Assembly: GCA_030015575.1 (NCBI GenBank)
Contig: JASDDO010000018.1
Span: forward strand, 231,183,138 to 231,247,137
Direction: 5' to 3'
Length of the DNA: 64,000 bases
From: Agapanthus africanus
Lineage: Eukaryota > Streptophyta > Magnoliopsida > Asparagales > Amaryllidaceae
The translations under genes and the position numbers were made by a program. The notes under the pieces are model-generated. The model did no database searches. It had not been told where the DNA came from and saw nothing but the letters and a program-made list of their open reading frames with translations. How positions within the stretch are numbered: the first letter of the stretch is position 1; every line of letters starts with the position of its first letter. Shown piece after piece: positions 47,003 to 59,744 of the stretch.

Positions 47003-50000
47003 CTAGCTAGAGCCTTAGGCGATGCGTAGTCAGAGTTAGAAGTCCGATCGAACCGAAACCCTAACCCAAAAATTGCTCTCTGTACATTTTTGAAAATTGT
47101 GGATTTTTGAGAATTAAAAATATGCAGAAAAATCAGCAGGAATATCTAAGAGTTACTGTAAAATTCGATGCCCTAATTCCATCAAGCCGCCGCGGTTCCG
47201 CGGCACGAGCATGGCTCGTGCGGCGGTTCCGTGGCCGATTTGTCTTTTCATGCATTGAATTTTGCACAGTAACTCCTACTTTGCAGTGCTGGTTTTCCTG
47301 GGAATTTTTAATATTTATTCAAGAGTTGAAATTTCTGGGTTGTATTGGGGACTCGGTGTTTCGATCGGATTGTCTGATTTTGTCTGTGTGCTTTTCCGGA
47401 TAATTTTAGAATATGTTAAAAAGTTCGACCGGATATAAATACCCATTTTTCCCCCTGCTGGGAAATTTCCAATTGTTGGATTTTTCCGTAGTTTAATAAT
47501 GTTCTAAGTAGTGCAAGTAACGCGATGGTCCCTCTAGAAGACAACAAACCTTAACTCGATTATGTGACCGTCTTGAACTGCCCTTTGAACCTTAGGGTTT
47601 GGGGTAATACGGCGTGCCACATGTGAGGCGTTGGCTTGACCCTTCTACGGCTGGACCGTTGGTACTGAGGCATGAACTGGATGTTTTTAAACTTCTTTCA
47701 TGTGTTGATCTGTTTCGGGAAAACTTGGGTGTTTGAATGTTCGATCGAAAAGTTTTACATTTTCTATTTATCTGGAATGGGATACAATAATTGGAATTCA
47801 CAAGTAGTTATGAGATAACTGAATGAATGTTATAAACATAGCACTTTAGTCTCACTTGATCGGTTGCCACGGAATTTTGATGCGATCAAAAGTCCGTCGC
47901 AATCACGTAGCGTACGCGGATACTCGCCGGATAAACTTAATAGACAGCTACACCCCTTAGCCCCGACCAAGTGACTATAGGAGAACCCCGTCGCCGAAAG
48001 CATCCGTCCGGGTGCTCGCGGTAGCGGTGTTCCGCCTTCTTGCACTTCGTCGACGGTATCGGGGGTGCGGCCGTCTACTGTAGTTTGCGACGAGCATTCG
48101 ATCAGGATGTCGGGAATCTTGTTGAATTGCCCGACTTGATATTGAAAAGTGTTTTCGATAATGAGACTAAAATGCGGGGTTTATAATTGTTAGGCATGCG
48201 ATGTCTAAGGAATTCATTTGATTAGGCATGCGATGTCTATGGAGGTTGAGGATTCCAACTGTTGTAGTTTTACACTTTCTTTTCTGCGACCGTAAGTGTA
48301 ATATGTGATATCGCCGGTTTCGTTGCTATATGCCAACGACAATTGGGATGCGCATATTTACTTACGTTGATGACATGTGATGTTATGTGTTGCTGGATAT
48401 GTTATATTGGATCGTCGTGTTTGAATAACCGGGGTTTTTTTTATGTGAGATGAGTGTTTTTCATTTTCATTCATGTAAAAACTTGTATGTAATATTCTTT
48501 TATTGGGGCACTTCCAGGTTGTGGAAGATGTCACCCTTTGTATATTATTTACTTTTCCGCACTAGGATAGACCCAAGGAGGGGAGCACAAGTAACCGGGT
48601 TCTGGAGTCCAGTGGGAGACCAACTCGAGGAGTCGAGTTCGGGTCTCCTAACCCTAGAATTGGTTGGGTTGCTTGCCGCTCTCGTAAGGGTCTAGGGGTG
48701 TGGGATTGGCTATTCATCATGACCATGGAATCCGTGTTTTATACTGGCCCGTATTGAAAACACGGACGTCTTAGTATATCCAATGTTTCATATGATTCTT
48801 CTGCTGCAATATCTGTGATGTGATCATGTGATATGTTCTGTGATGGATACAGTATATAGTATATATGATATATTATATAGGCGTTACTTATGTTTTACAC
48901 CCGCGCTAGCCCTGCCCCGCTCTGCCGTTAGTTACCTAACCTAACGGTGCACGAGGGGACATCGAGGCGAATGCGGATGGCATAAGTGTACGTCATATTT
49001 ATCTGTGATGTTTAGGTACTTAAATGATGGGACTTCATTAATATGATTAATGAAAGAAAAAGAAACCTAAGATGTTGTGGAATCGAATTTCAAAAATAAA
49101 ACAGGTAGCTACAGTTCTTGTTTTGCACAGCGGTATATATGATATATCCTGCACCTTATTCGATAAGGAAAGGACCGAGATCCCTTCACCGGGAGTGACT
49201 CCTTTAGCAATAACTGGCAGATGCTACACACTCGGTTTGTCTTTTGATTCCTTTTAAGAGTTTTTGCTTTGTACAGTGATATATATGATATATCCCGCAC
49301 CTTATTCGATAAGGAAAGGGCCGACGATCCCTTCACCGGGAGTGACCCCTTTAGCAAAACTAGAAAAGCCTCGAAAACACTCCATTTCGAAAATCATTTG
49401 ATTCTACAGCGATATCAAATTCATTACGCAATAGGTTTTCAGAAAAACCTGTCGTAGCCCTCCGTCATTTCAGATAAGTACTAGTTAGTATTCGTGCTAC
49501 GTTTGTTGACTATGTTAAGGCGTAGTGTGCGGTAGCTAATTAGTGCTTATCTGCACAAGCATATGATGCGATTGGATTAGGGTAGTCGTGCGACTTTGTT
49601 GACTATGTTAAGGGTCGTGCGGGTGGGTTTAATTCAATCGGGAAATGACGGGTTGAACTTGACTAGCACTTATGATTTGTTGACTATGTTAAGGTCATAT
49701 AGCTGCTAGGGGCAAAATATTATCGGGAATTTCAAGTGTTGAAATTTGCAATGAGATTGCATACCTTCTATGAGATAGTTGGATCCCGATACCCACTGCG
49801 AGTAATTGTTACTCCTGAGAGAGTTTTACACATTACAATTAGCCGATGAAGTAGGTGTCTAGAAAGGTGTTAACGAGGTTACGCCTCTTGGAAAACGAGG
49901 TTTACATTAATTAGGTTCGTGCGAAAGCACGGGGGACCTCCCTCAAAGTACCGACACTGGCCTGGCTGAAAGATTGGCGAACTTATAGTGTGTAATTAAT

Positions 50001-50180
50001 CCCGGCTAGTCTTTCCTTTTAGGGTTTGAAGGAAGATTTGATAAAAAACAGTGGGAGTCATCCTGATTAGATAAAATAATAAGCAATCTATTCTTGCAAG
50101 AGCGCACACTGAGTGTTTTCTTCTCTCTCTCTCCACGTAGCGACCATATCACGCCTTAATCAAGAAAATAATATGGATAT
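47003..50180 (+). mobile_element. Element D 5' leader (non-coding, structured)
   Basis: Stem-loop 47186-47236 (inner arms CACGAGC and GCTCGTG); TTAGGCATGCGATGTCTA pair (48190-48207 and 48222-48239); CCGTTAGTT/ACCTAACGG hairpin (48925-48947); ~97-bp duplication (49122-49217 and 49268-49364); triplet motif (49497-49700); AATTTCAA-GTG-TTGAAATT (49728-49746). Confidence 0.82.
49497..49700 (+). repeat. Triplet hairpin motif, element D
   Basis: Three identical copies of TTTGTTGACTATGTTAAGG at 49502-49520, 49595-49613 and 49676-49694, inside outer stems CTACG/CGTAG, CGAC/GTCG and TATGA/TCATA. The inner core pairs TTGAC with GTTAA (one G.U). All three copies carry the D-specific variant. Confidence 0.83.
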
Positions 50181-52930
50181 TTGACCGAACCCGCTTGTTA
50201 TACTGAGCTGGGGAACGTTGGTCCCGCTCCAACTTATAATTGTTATAAGACAGAGCAGGAAATTGGGGATTACCAGAATTCTTATGCCGCCCAAACGAAG
50301 AGAGTGCATGCTGATGCATCATCTTCGGGTGTGTTCTTTATACAGAACTGTTTCTCTATTCTCTACGTCCCGGGTATGTGATACCAGATCAGGATCCCAG
50401 ACATGTAATCTGTTACATAAGGCTACAGAAAGGTAGAGAACTGAGAACGGGCGATAAGTTTCATGAGGCAAAAAACGGGGCAAGAGTTGCAGCCAAGTCT
50501 GTTGGTCACTGTCACCCTGTATTACCAATACATTGATTCTGAACGAATGTTATTAGATACCGAACCTGATATACAAAATCATATCTGTCACTTTATTAGT
50601 AAAGAAACGATAAAACTTTGTATAATTGGATAATGTTTTGAACATTTCCTATATCAAAAGTTGATCGGATCAGGAACGTTATCTAAAAGCATTAATGTTC
50701 TAAATCAAACTACAGTTCTTAGTATACAGAACACACACAAGAGGAAGAGTTCAGAAATGAACAGATCCTTCTTGAGGTATTGTAGACTAGGTCATATCAA
50801 TGCGACCCGACTAGCTAAGTTGCACATAGATGCATATTTAAATCTGTTTGAATTTACATCTTGTGAAACTTGCCAGTCATGTCACAAAGATAAGATGACC
50901 ATAGCTCCGTTTACTGGAAACAGAGAAAGAGTTAGTGAACTCTTGGGATGATACATGTTGATGTATGTAAGGTCCCCTGTCTACATATGCCAGGACTGGT
51001 TCTTTGTACTTCGTTACATTCTCTGATAATCTCTCAAGATTCAGACATATGTTCCTGTTGAAACACAAGTCCGAACCTTTTGAGATATTCATAGAATACG
51101 ATTTAGAAGTAGAAAACCAAAACACGGGTATAAGTATTATGTCCTTTGATGAGATCGAGGAGGAGAATACTTGAGCACGGAAATCCTGGACTATTCTACA
51201 GGAGAATGAGATTCTCTCTCAGCATTACTCCTCCGTATACACCATAGCACGATGGTATATCGGGGCAGAGCAATAGCACCCTATGTGATATGGTGTGCTC
51301 TATGATGAGTACTACTGAGTTTCCTATTTCCTTTTAGGAGTTATGCACTTGAGAAGTTGCATACCTATTGAATAGGGTTCCGATCAAATCAGTTGCCTAC
51401 CACTTCATATGTGATATGGAAAGGGAAAAGCCTATATCTTAAGTTGGTTAAGATTTGGGGTTGTCTGGCTTATGTCTAAAGGCAAAATCCGGACAAGCTC
51501 GGGCAAGATCTGTTATGTAGAACTGGAAATGTTCCAGCTATACGAACTGCAGCTGATGATTTGGTAGAACTAAAGGATTCAATAGTAACCAACGAACCTC
51601 AGCCTCTCCGCCGATCTAGTAGGGTTCCTCACCCACCTGAGAGATATTTCGGTTCCTCTATGATAGTGGGAGTGAGGATTGCATCATGAGATGATGACCC
51701 AACTAGTTTCGAGCTGGCCATCAGGAGTGGGACTCTGTAAAAATGGCTGGATGCTTAGCGATCTGAGATGGAATCCTTATACACCAACAAAGTATGGACT
51801 TTGGTTGCTATATCTGAAGGGTTAAATCCCCATTAGGAGCAAGTATATCTTGAGAAGATTACTTGGTGTACATGGAAAAGTTAAGACTTTCAAAGCTAGA
51901 CTTGTTAAAGGTTTGCATCATTGACCAGATATGGATCATAATGAAACCTTTTCTAAGGATCTAAGCTTAAGTCCATCCAGATCCTACTTACCACGGCTAC
52001 ATACCATGACTACGATATCTGGTGATTGGGTGTCATGACTGCTTTTCTAAATGATTTTTTGGAAGAGAGCGTCTATAAGTACACAGCCAGAGGGCTTCGT
52101 AGACAGTGGGAGCAGCGGAAACGTGTGCAAGATGCTTTATAGGATAAAGCAGGCACCGCGGAGTTGGAACATCTGTTTTGATATGGTAGTCAAAGAGTTT
52201 GACTTCATCAAAATGGTAGATGAACCTTGTATATACAAAAAGGTAGTAGGGAGTATGGTGATGATCCTCGTAGAGTACGTGGATGACATACTCTTGATAG
52301 GGAAGGAGTTTCCTATGCTACGCTCGGTTAATCTCCGTTTATCACAAGGATTCTCCATATAGGATCAAAGTGATACCTCCTAAATCCTGAGTTATCATCT
52401 ATGAGATAGATGTAATTGGATGCTAGGAATCTCACTAGTAGTAGTAAGATGGTATCAATCGATCCTGAGGAGAATCACTGGAAGGGTTCCAGGGTGATAA
52501 AGACGACTGAATGTCAGTCACAGGCATTGTCTTTACCCTCAGTGAAGGGACGGGATGTTGGAAGAGTTCCAAGCTAGATACCGTGGCATACTAGACGATT
52601 AAGGCTGGATACATCGCTACTTAAGATGCTACCAAAGAGGCTGTTTAGGTGTATATTTGTTCATGAGATGAACTTAGTTCCTCCCATTGTGTGACAATGG
52701 AGTTGTGGCTTATGCCAAGGAACGTCTGTCCCATCAGTGATCCAGACATATTCTAAGGCAGTATCACCTGATCATGGAGATAGTTGATCTCCAGGGTGAT
52801 CGAGGTTAGGAGAGTAGACTCAGAGGACAACACGGAGGATCCACTCACAAAGGCCTTTTCCCAGAGAGAGACTATTATGGGATGGTTGAGTATGAGATAC
52901 TACAACCACTGCTATCAGATGGCCCTAGTG
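50181..52930 (+). pseudogene. Element D pol relic
   Basis: 50181-50381 is the gag knuckle/protease stub, whose protease motif is damaged (DTR for DTG). 50661-50951 holds the integrase HHCC region and ends at the TGA made by the 1-bp deletion shared with A. The integrase Glu position reads Gly (51263-51265). RT 52051-52362 has YVDD and the family-wide stop; the RNase H remnant follows the shared deletion. Not functional. Confidence 0.9.
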
Positions 52931-52942
52931 CAAGTGGGAGAT
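52931..52942 (+). other. Polypurine tract of element D
   Basis: CAAGTGGGAGAT against the 3' LTR. Confidence 0.87.
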
Positions 52943-55147
52943 TTTTAGTTATATGTATGCCCTAGAGGCCATTACTGTACATAGGATGTATATTGTAGTG
53001 GATGCTTGGACATATATAGGGAGAACTTTCTTTCTCGACATGATAGTATGCTATCTGGTTACTCTTTACCTTAACGTGTATACTGATTATCTCTCTGTTA
53101 CATGTTGGTAAAGCCCTTAGGATGTGTACTTGACTACCTGGACTATGATGCAGATCATACTAGTGGGGACATGGTATTCCATAAGTACATCCTTCAAGGT
53201 CCCTAGTCGTGGGTATATCAAGACGGGGCATCGATATACCAGAGTAGACAAGCGTATACCCTCTCGACCCATACAGATGGGCGATGGATGATCCCATATC
53301 CATTGGTGTTTGACATCAGAGATGATATACGGGTGCTCAGTGGAGACTGGGTTCACTGGACGGACTCGCCGAGAACTCCCAGATGGTATTATACCTTACG
53401 TCAGATGGCAGTTCTCTGGTGACACTGGTACAGAGTAGTCTGTTGACCCGAGATCGTCATAGAGTCTTGTGTGGTTCCCACTGTGCTTTGATTTCCACCT
53501 TACAACGTCCAAGAGGGCATGCAAAACGGTGGCTTTTGGGTACAGTCCCGAATCACATGGAGGCAATGAGCGATAGGAGGGGATTCGTCTATCCCGGTAT
53601 TGGGGGTTGATGTTGCACTATGCTCGACTGGCCATAACAGGAAATCCCTGGCCAGGGTTGCAGTGATCTACTGGTAAGTGTTATCAGTAGTTTCACACAT
53701 GTTATGGACCTCACGTCGGCATGACTTATCGAGCTATTGGGGTCTGACGTTTACCACCCCTAGGCGAGATATGCGACATATCAGACGATCAGACCGGACT
53801 GCACGGTAAGTGTTACTGGTTGGATTCACAGGAGTGTGAGCAGGCTTGCTCGTCGATCTTCTGATCGCTCAATACCCGGGTGGACGTTACGTTTAGCAGA
53901 CCGCTTGCGGCTTGTGGGTGTTTGATATGATCATCACCTGCTGCCGGCGTATTGACGAGTCTTTAGAGTCCTATACAGAGGTTTCCTGGCTCAAGCGAAA
54001 CGAAATAGGAGCACATATGAGATATGTGCGGGACCGAGAATAATGCGTGTATGTGATACCGTATTTCATTCTCGCGATGAATGTATCGAATGGTTGTATG
54101 CGATATAACCTAGTTATCGAATCAAGGATTGATTCGATAAGCAGATACATTGGATATTAGTCGGTTATATGCGATATGACCGTATCGTTAAATCAAATGT
54201 TGATTTAATGATTTAATGTATAATTATATATTTGATATATTACTTTGCATTAACTAGTATTGGTTCACTTTAAATGGATTTTCTCACTTGAATTGTGCAA
54301 GTTGTATATGTGATATACTTTTGTGCACATGATTGTATCATGATGATACATGCTTATTTGGTTAAGTGTAAAGAACTAAACCATGGTTAAATTGATGATT
54401 AGGGTTTTGCTTATTCATTCATTTATTTATTTATTCTTCTTTGGAAATTAAAAGGATAAATTGAAATGGTGGCTTTCTTTGTATCTTTCATGAAGCTTCA
54501 TGAAGTGTTGAAAGTTTGACCACTTTTGTCTCATGCTTAACCCTAACCATTCCACTTAACCATGATTCATTCTCTACACTTAACCATGGTTTGTATATGA
54601 TAAGAATTCATTTTCTTTTCTATTTTATTATTCTTATCATAACATCATCTTCTTCTTCTTCTTCTTCAAGATGAAGAAGCTTGATTCCATCAATGGTGAT
54701 TTGATGAAATGAGTGAGAAATCCAATTCTAAAGTGAACCCACCTCCTATTTCTTCATCCTCTACCTCTTTCCATGTAGTATAGGGTGTTTTCTTCACAAG
54801 TTTCATAACTTGGTGAAGTGGGAGCTTGATCTTGTGATGGCTCGACGTAGATCATCTTCGGCATCGTTGTCGATGACCTAGCCCGCCCATTTCTCCGATG
54901 AAGCCGACGCTAGATCCCGGGATTCGATTTGGATAGCAAGGAGACTTCATCATGGAGCTATGGAGGTGGAGAACCGGATCTACAAAGGTTGTATTTCCGT
55001 TCACTTAGTTAAGTTGTTAACTAGTTGCTTGTTTCGCTTAAATTTCTAGTTAACGATCCGTATTAGGGTTTCTCGGCACATGTAAATTGTTAAATTGGCA
55101 TGGTTGATGCCTTGTGAGACCTCATTAGAGTGCCTAGGAAACCTACA
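52943..55147 (+). repeat. Element D 3' LTR
   Basis: This starts TTTTAG instead of TGTTAG. TATA-like at 53013; the 13-mer at 54981-54993. About 2% different from the 5' copy by eye. Confidence 0.94.
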
Positions 55148-56949
55148 CTTTTCTGTGACTGTAAGCGTAGTATGTGGTGTATCGCCGGCTTCGTTGCTAT
55201 ACATCAACGACAATCGGGATACGCATACTTGCTTGTGTTGATGATATGAGATATTATGTGTTGCTGTGATATGTTATATTGGATCGTCGCGTTTTGAATA
55301 GCCGGGGGTTTTATGTGAGATGAGAGTTTTTTCTTTTTCATTCATGTAAAATTCATTTTATGTAATATTCTTTTATTGGGGCACTTCCGGGCTGAGGATG
55401 ATGTCACCGTTGTATATTATTTACTTTTCTGCATTAGGTAGACCCAAGGCGGGGAGTACAAGTAACCGGGTTCTAGGGTCCAGTGGGAGACCATCTCGAG
55501 GAGTCGAGACCGGGTCTCCTAACCCTGGAATTGGCAGAGTTGCTCGCTGCTCTCGTAGGGGTCTAAGGATGTGGGTTTAGCTATTCATCGCGACCATGGA
55601 ATCCGTGTTTTATACAGGCTCGTATTAAAAACACGGACGTCCTAGTATATCCAATATTTCTTATATGTTCTTCTGCTGCAATGTTCTGTGATGAGATCAT
55701 ATTACTGCCTGAGACGAATGTTTATATTATATATATGAGATATATGATATATTGCAGATTTCGTTTCAAAAGAGGTGCTTGTGAAGCATAACAAAATGGA
55801 ACTTCATTAATGTGATTAATGAAATAAAAGAAACCTAAGATGTTGTAGAAACATGTCTCAAAAACTGGTAGCTCTAGTTCTTGCTTTGCATAGCGGTGTT
55901 CCTTGTAGAACATCCAGCACCTTATTCGATAAGAAAAGAGCCGAGATCCCTTCACCGGGAGTGACCTCTTCAGTGAAACTAGCAGATGCTACAAACTCGG
56001 TTTGTCTTTTGTTTGCTTCAATAGTTCTTGCTTTGCATAGTGGTATATATGATATACCCTGCACCTTATTCGATGAGGAAAGGACCGACGATCCCTTCAC
56101 TGGGAGTGACCCCTTTAGCAAAACTAGGAAAGCCTAAAAAACACTCCATTTAAAATCACTCGATTCTACAACGATATCAAGTTCATTACGCAAAGGGTTT
56201 TCTTAAAAACCTATCGTAGCCCTCCGTCATTTCAGATAAGTACCACTTAGTATTCGTGCTGTGGTAGTTTGGCATTCGTCAAGGCGTAGTGTACGGTAGC
56301 TAACTAGTATTTATCTGCTTATGCATATGATGTAGATTGGATTAGGGTATTCGTATGACGTTGTTTGGCATTCGTCAAGGGTCGTGCGGGTGGGTTTAAT
56401 TCAATCAAGAAATGTACGGGTTGAACTTGACTAGCGGACTATGGGTTGTTTGGCATTCGTCAAGGTCATAGAACGCTAGGGGTAAAATATTATTGGGAAT
56501 TTCAAGTGTTGAAATTTGCAATGAGATTGCATACCTTCTATGAGATAGTTGGATCCCGATACCCGCTGCGAGTAAGAGTTACTCCTGGGAGAGTTTTACA
56601 CATTACAATTAACCGATCAAGTAGGTGTCTAGAAAGGTGTTAACGGGGCTACGCCTCTGGGAAAATGAGGTTTACTTTAATTGGGGTCGTGCGAAAGCAT
56701 GGGGAACCTCCCTCAAAGTACCGACACTGGCCTGGCTGAAAAATTAGCGAACTTGTAGCGTGTAATTAATCCCGGCTAGTCTTTCCTTTTAGGGTTTGAA
56801 GGAAGATTTGATTAAAACAGTGGGAGACATCCTGATTAGATATATCAGATAACCAATCTAATCTTGTAAGAGCATACGCTGAGTGTTTTCTTCTCACTCT
56901 CTCCAGGTAGCGACCATATCACGCCTTAATCAAGATAATAAAACGGATG
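55148..56949 (+). mobile_element. Element C leader, second part
   Basis: This continues C after element D. ~97-bp duplication at 55885-55980 and 56032-56127; triplet motif 56258-56475; AATTTCAA-GTG-TTGAAATT at 56498-56516. Its start matches the D leader from about 48276, confirming that D sits at a normal internal point of C. Confidence 0.82.
56258..56475 (+). repeat. Triplet hairpin motif, element C
   Basis: Three identical copies of GTTTGGCATTCGTCAAGG at 56267-56284, 56363-56380 and 56448-56465. Outer stems ATGAC/GTCGT (copy 2) and CTATG/CATAG (copy 3) are clear; copy 1 has a weaker outer stem. Confidence 0.82.
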
Positions 56950-59732
56950 TATTAGACCGAACCCACTTGTTATACTGAGCCGGGGAACGTTGGTCCCGCT
57001 CCAACTTATAATTGTTATAAGACAGAGCAGGAAATTGGGGAATACCAGATTTCCCGTGCCGCCCAAACAAAGAAAGTGCATGCTGATGCATCTTCTTCGG
57101 GTGTATTCATTACAAAGAATTGTTTCTCAGTATCCTTTATGTCCTGGGTATGAGATACCGGATCAGGATCCCGCATATGTAATCTGTTACATGGGCTACA
57201 GAAAGGTAGAGAACTGAGAACGGGTGATAAGTTTCATGAGATAGAAAATGGTGCAAGTGTTGCAGCCAAGTCTGTTGGTCACTATCACCCTGTATTAACA
57301 GAATACATTGATTCTGAACAAATGTTATTAGATACCGAACCTGATATACAACATCATATCTTTCTCTTTATTAATAAAGAAAGGATATAATTTTGTATTG
57401 TTGGATAATGTTTTGAACATTTCCTATATCAAGAGTTGATCGGTTCAGGCATGTTATCTAAAAGCATAGACGTTCTAAATCAAACTAAAGTTCTTAGTAT
57501 ACAGAACACACACAAGAGGAAGAGTTCAGAAATGAACAAATCCTTCTTGAGGCATTGTAGATTAGGTCATACTAATGCAACCCGACTAGCTGAAGTTACA
57601 TAAAGATGCATATTCAAATTAGTTTGAATTTACATCTTGTGAAACTTGCCGGTCATGTCATAAAGTTAAGATGACCATAGCCCTGTTTATTGCAAACAGA
57701 GAAAGAGTAAGTGAACTCTTGGGATTGATACATGTTGATGTATGAAGATCCCCAGTCTACACATGCCAAGACCGGTTCTTTGTACTTCATTACATTCTCT
57801 GGTAATCTCTCAAGATTCAGACATATGTTCCTGTTGAAACACAAGTCCGAAGCTTTTGAGATACTCACAGAATATAAGATAGAAGTAGAGAACCAAAAAC
57901 GGGTATAAGTATTATGTCCTTTGATGAGATCAAGGAGGAGAATACTTAAGCACGGAATTCCTGGACTATTCTAAAGGAGAATGAGATTCTCTCTCAGCAT
58001 TACTCTTCCGTATACACCATAGCACGATGGTATATCGGGGCGGAGCAATCACACTCTATGTGATATGGTGTGCTCTATAATGAGTATTACCGAGTTTCCT
58101 ATTTCCTTTTGGGAGTTATGCACTTGAGAAGCTGCATACCTATTGAATAGGGTTTCAATCAAATCAGTTGCCTACAACTTCATATGTGATATGGAAAGGG
58201 AAGAGCCCATATCTTAAGTTGGTTAAGATTTGGGATTGTCCGGCCTATGTCTAAAAGCAAAATCCGGACAAGCTCGAGGCAAGGTTTGTTATGTAGAACT
58301 GGAAAGGTTCCAGCTATACAAACTACAGCAGATGATTTGATAGAACCAAAGGATTCAATAGTTTCCAAACGAACCTCAGCCTCTTCACCGATCTAGTAAG
58401 GTTCCTCACCCACCTGAGAGATACTTCGGTTTCTCTATGATAGTGGGAGAGAGGATTGCATCATGAGATGATGACCCAACTAGTTTCGGGTTGGACATCA
58501 GGAGTGGGACTCTGTAAGAATGGCCCGATGCTTATCGATCTGAGATGGAATCCTTATACACCAACAAAGTATGGACTTTGGTTGCTTTATCTGAAGGGTT
58601 AAATCCCCATCAGGAGCAAGTATATGTTGAGAAGATTACTTAGTGTACATGGAAAAGTTGAGACTTTCAATGCTAGACTTGTTAAAGGTTTGCATCATAG
58701 ACCAGTTGTGGCTAATGATGAAACCTTTTCTGGGGCCTATGCTTAAGTCCATCCAGATCCTACTTGCCGCGGCTACATACCATGACTACGATATCTGGCG
58801 GTTGGGTGTCATGACTGCTTTTCTAAATGTTGATTTGGAAGAGAGCGTCTATAAGTACACAGCCAGAGGGCTTTGTAAACAGTGGGAGCAGCGGAAACGT
58901 ATGCAAGATGTTTTATGTGATAAAACAGGCATCGCGGAGTTTGAACATCTGTTTTGATGAGGTAGTCAAAGAGTTTGACTTCATCAAAATGATAGATGAA
59001 CCTTGTATATACAAAAAGATAGTGGGGAGTATGGCGGTGATCCTCTTAGAGTACGTGGATGACATTCTCTTGATAGGAAAGGAGTTTCCTATGCTACGCT
59101 CGATTAATCTCCGCTTATCACAAGGATTCTCCATATAGGATCATAGTGATACCTCCTGAATCCTGGATTTTGGATCTATGAGATAGATCTAATTGGATGT
59201 TAGGATTCTCACTAGATGTAGTGAGATGGTATCAATCGATCCTGGGGAGAATCACTCGAAAGGTTCCAGGGTGATAAGGACGACTGAATGTCAGTCGAAG
59301 GCATTGTCTATACCCTCAGTAGAGGGACGGTATGTTGGAAGAGTTCCAAGCTAGATACCGTGACTTACTAGACGATTAAAGGCAAGATACATCGTTACCA
59401 AGGATGCTACCAAAGAGGCAGTTTGGATATATATAAGTTCATGAGATGAACTTCGTTCCTACCATTGTGTAACAATGGAGTTGTGGCTTTAGCGAAGGAA
59501 CGCCCGTCCCATCTGAAATCCAGATATTCTTCTTAGGCAGTATCACCTGATCAAGGAGGTGATTGATCGCCAGGGATATCGAGGTTAGGAGAGTAGAAAC
59601 AGAGGACAACAGCGCGGATCCACTCACAAAGGCCTTTTTCCCAGAAGAGACTTTTATGGGACGGTTGAGTATGAGATACTTCAACCGCAGCTAATTGTTG
59701 GGTATGTGATACCACAACAGATGGCCCTAGTG
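56950..59732 (+). pseudogene. Element C pol relic
   Basis: The gag-knuckle/protease stub (about 56950-57200) has a TGA at 57151-57153 just before DTG, as in E. Integrase has a TGA at 57743-57745 after the first catalytic Asp region, also as in E, and Gly at the Glu position (58038-58040). RT 58827-59138 keeps YVDD and ends at the shared stop. The RNase H remnant, with a recognisable DPLTK-type end, runs to about 59690. Confidence 0.89.
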
Positions 59733-59744
59733 CAAGTGGGAGAT
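59733..59744 (+). other. Polypurine tract of element C
   Basis: CAAGTGGGAGAT against the 3' LTR. Confidence 0.88.

Larger units (their letters stand above)
44778..55147 (+). mobile_element. Element D: non-autonomous copia retrotransposon inside element C
   Basis: LTRs 44778-46989 (2212 bp) and 52943-55147 (2205 bp), priming site 46991-47002, polypurine tract 52931-52942. Target duplication CTTTT at 44773-44777 and 55148-55152 is exact. It is the innermost, hence youngest, insertion of this stack. The first dinucleotide of its 3' LTR reads TT, not TG. It is closest to element A. Confidence 0.96.
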
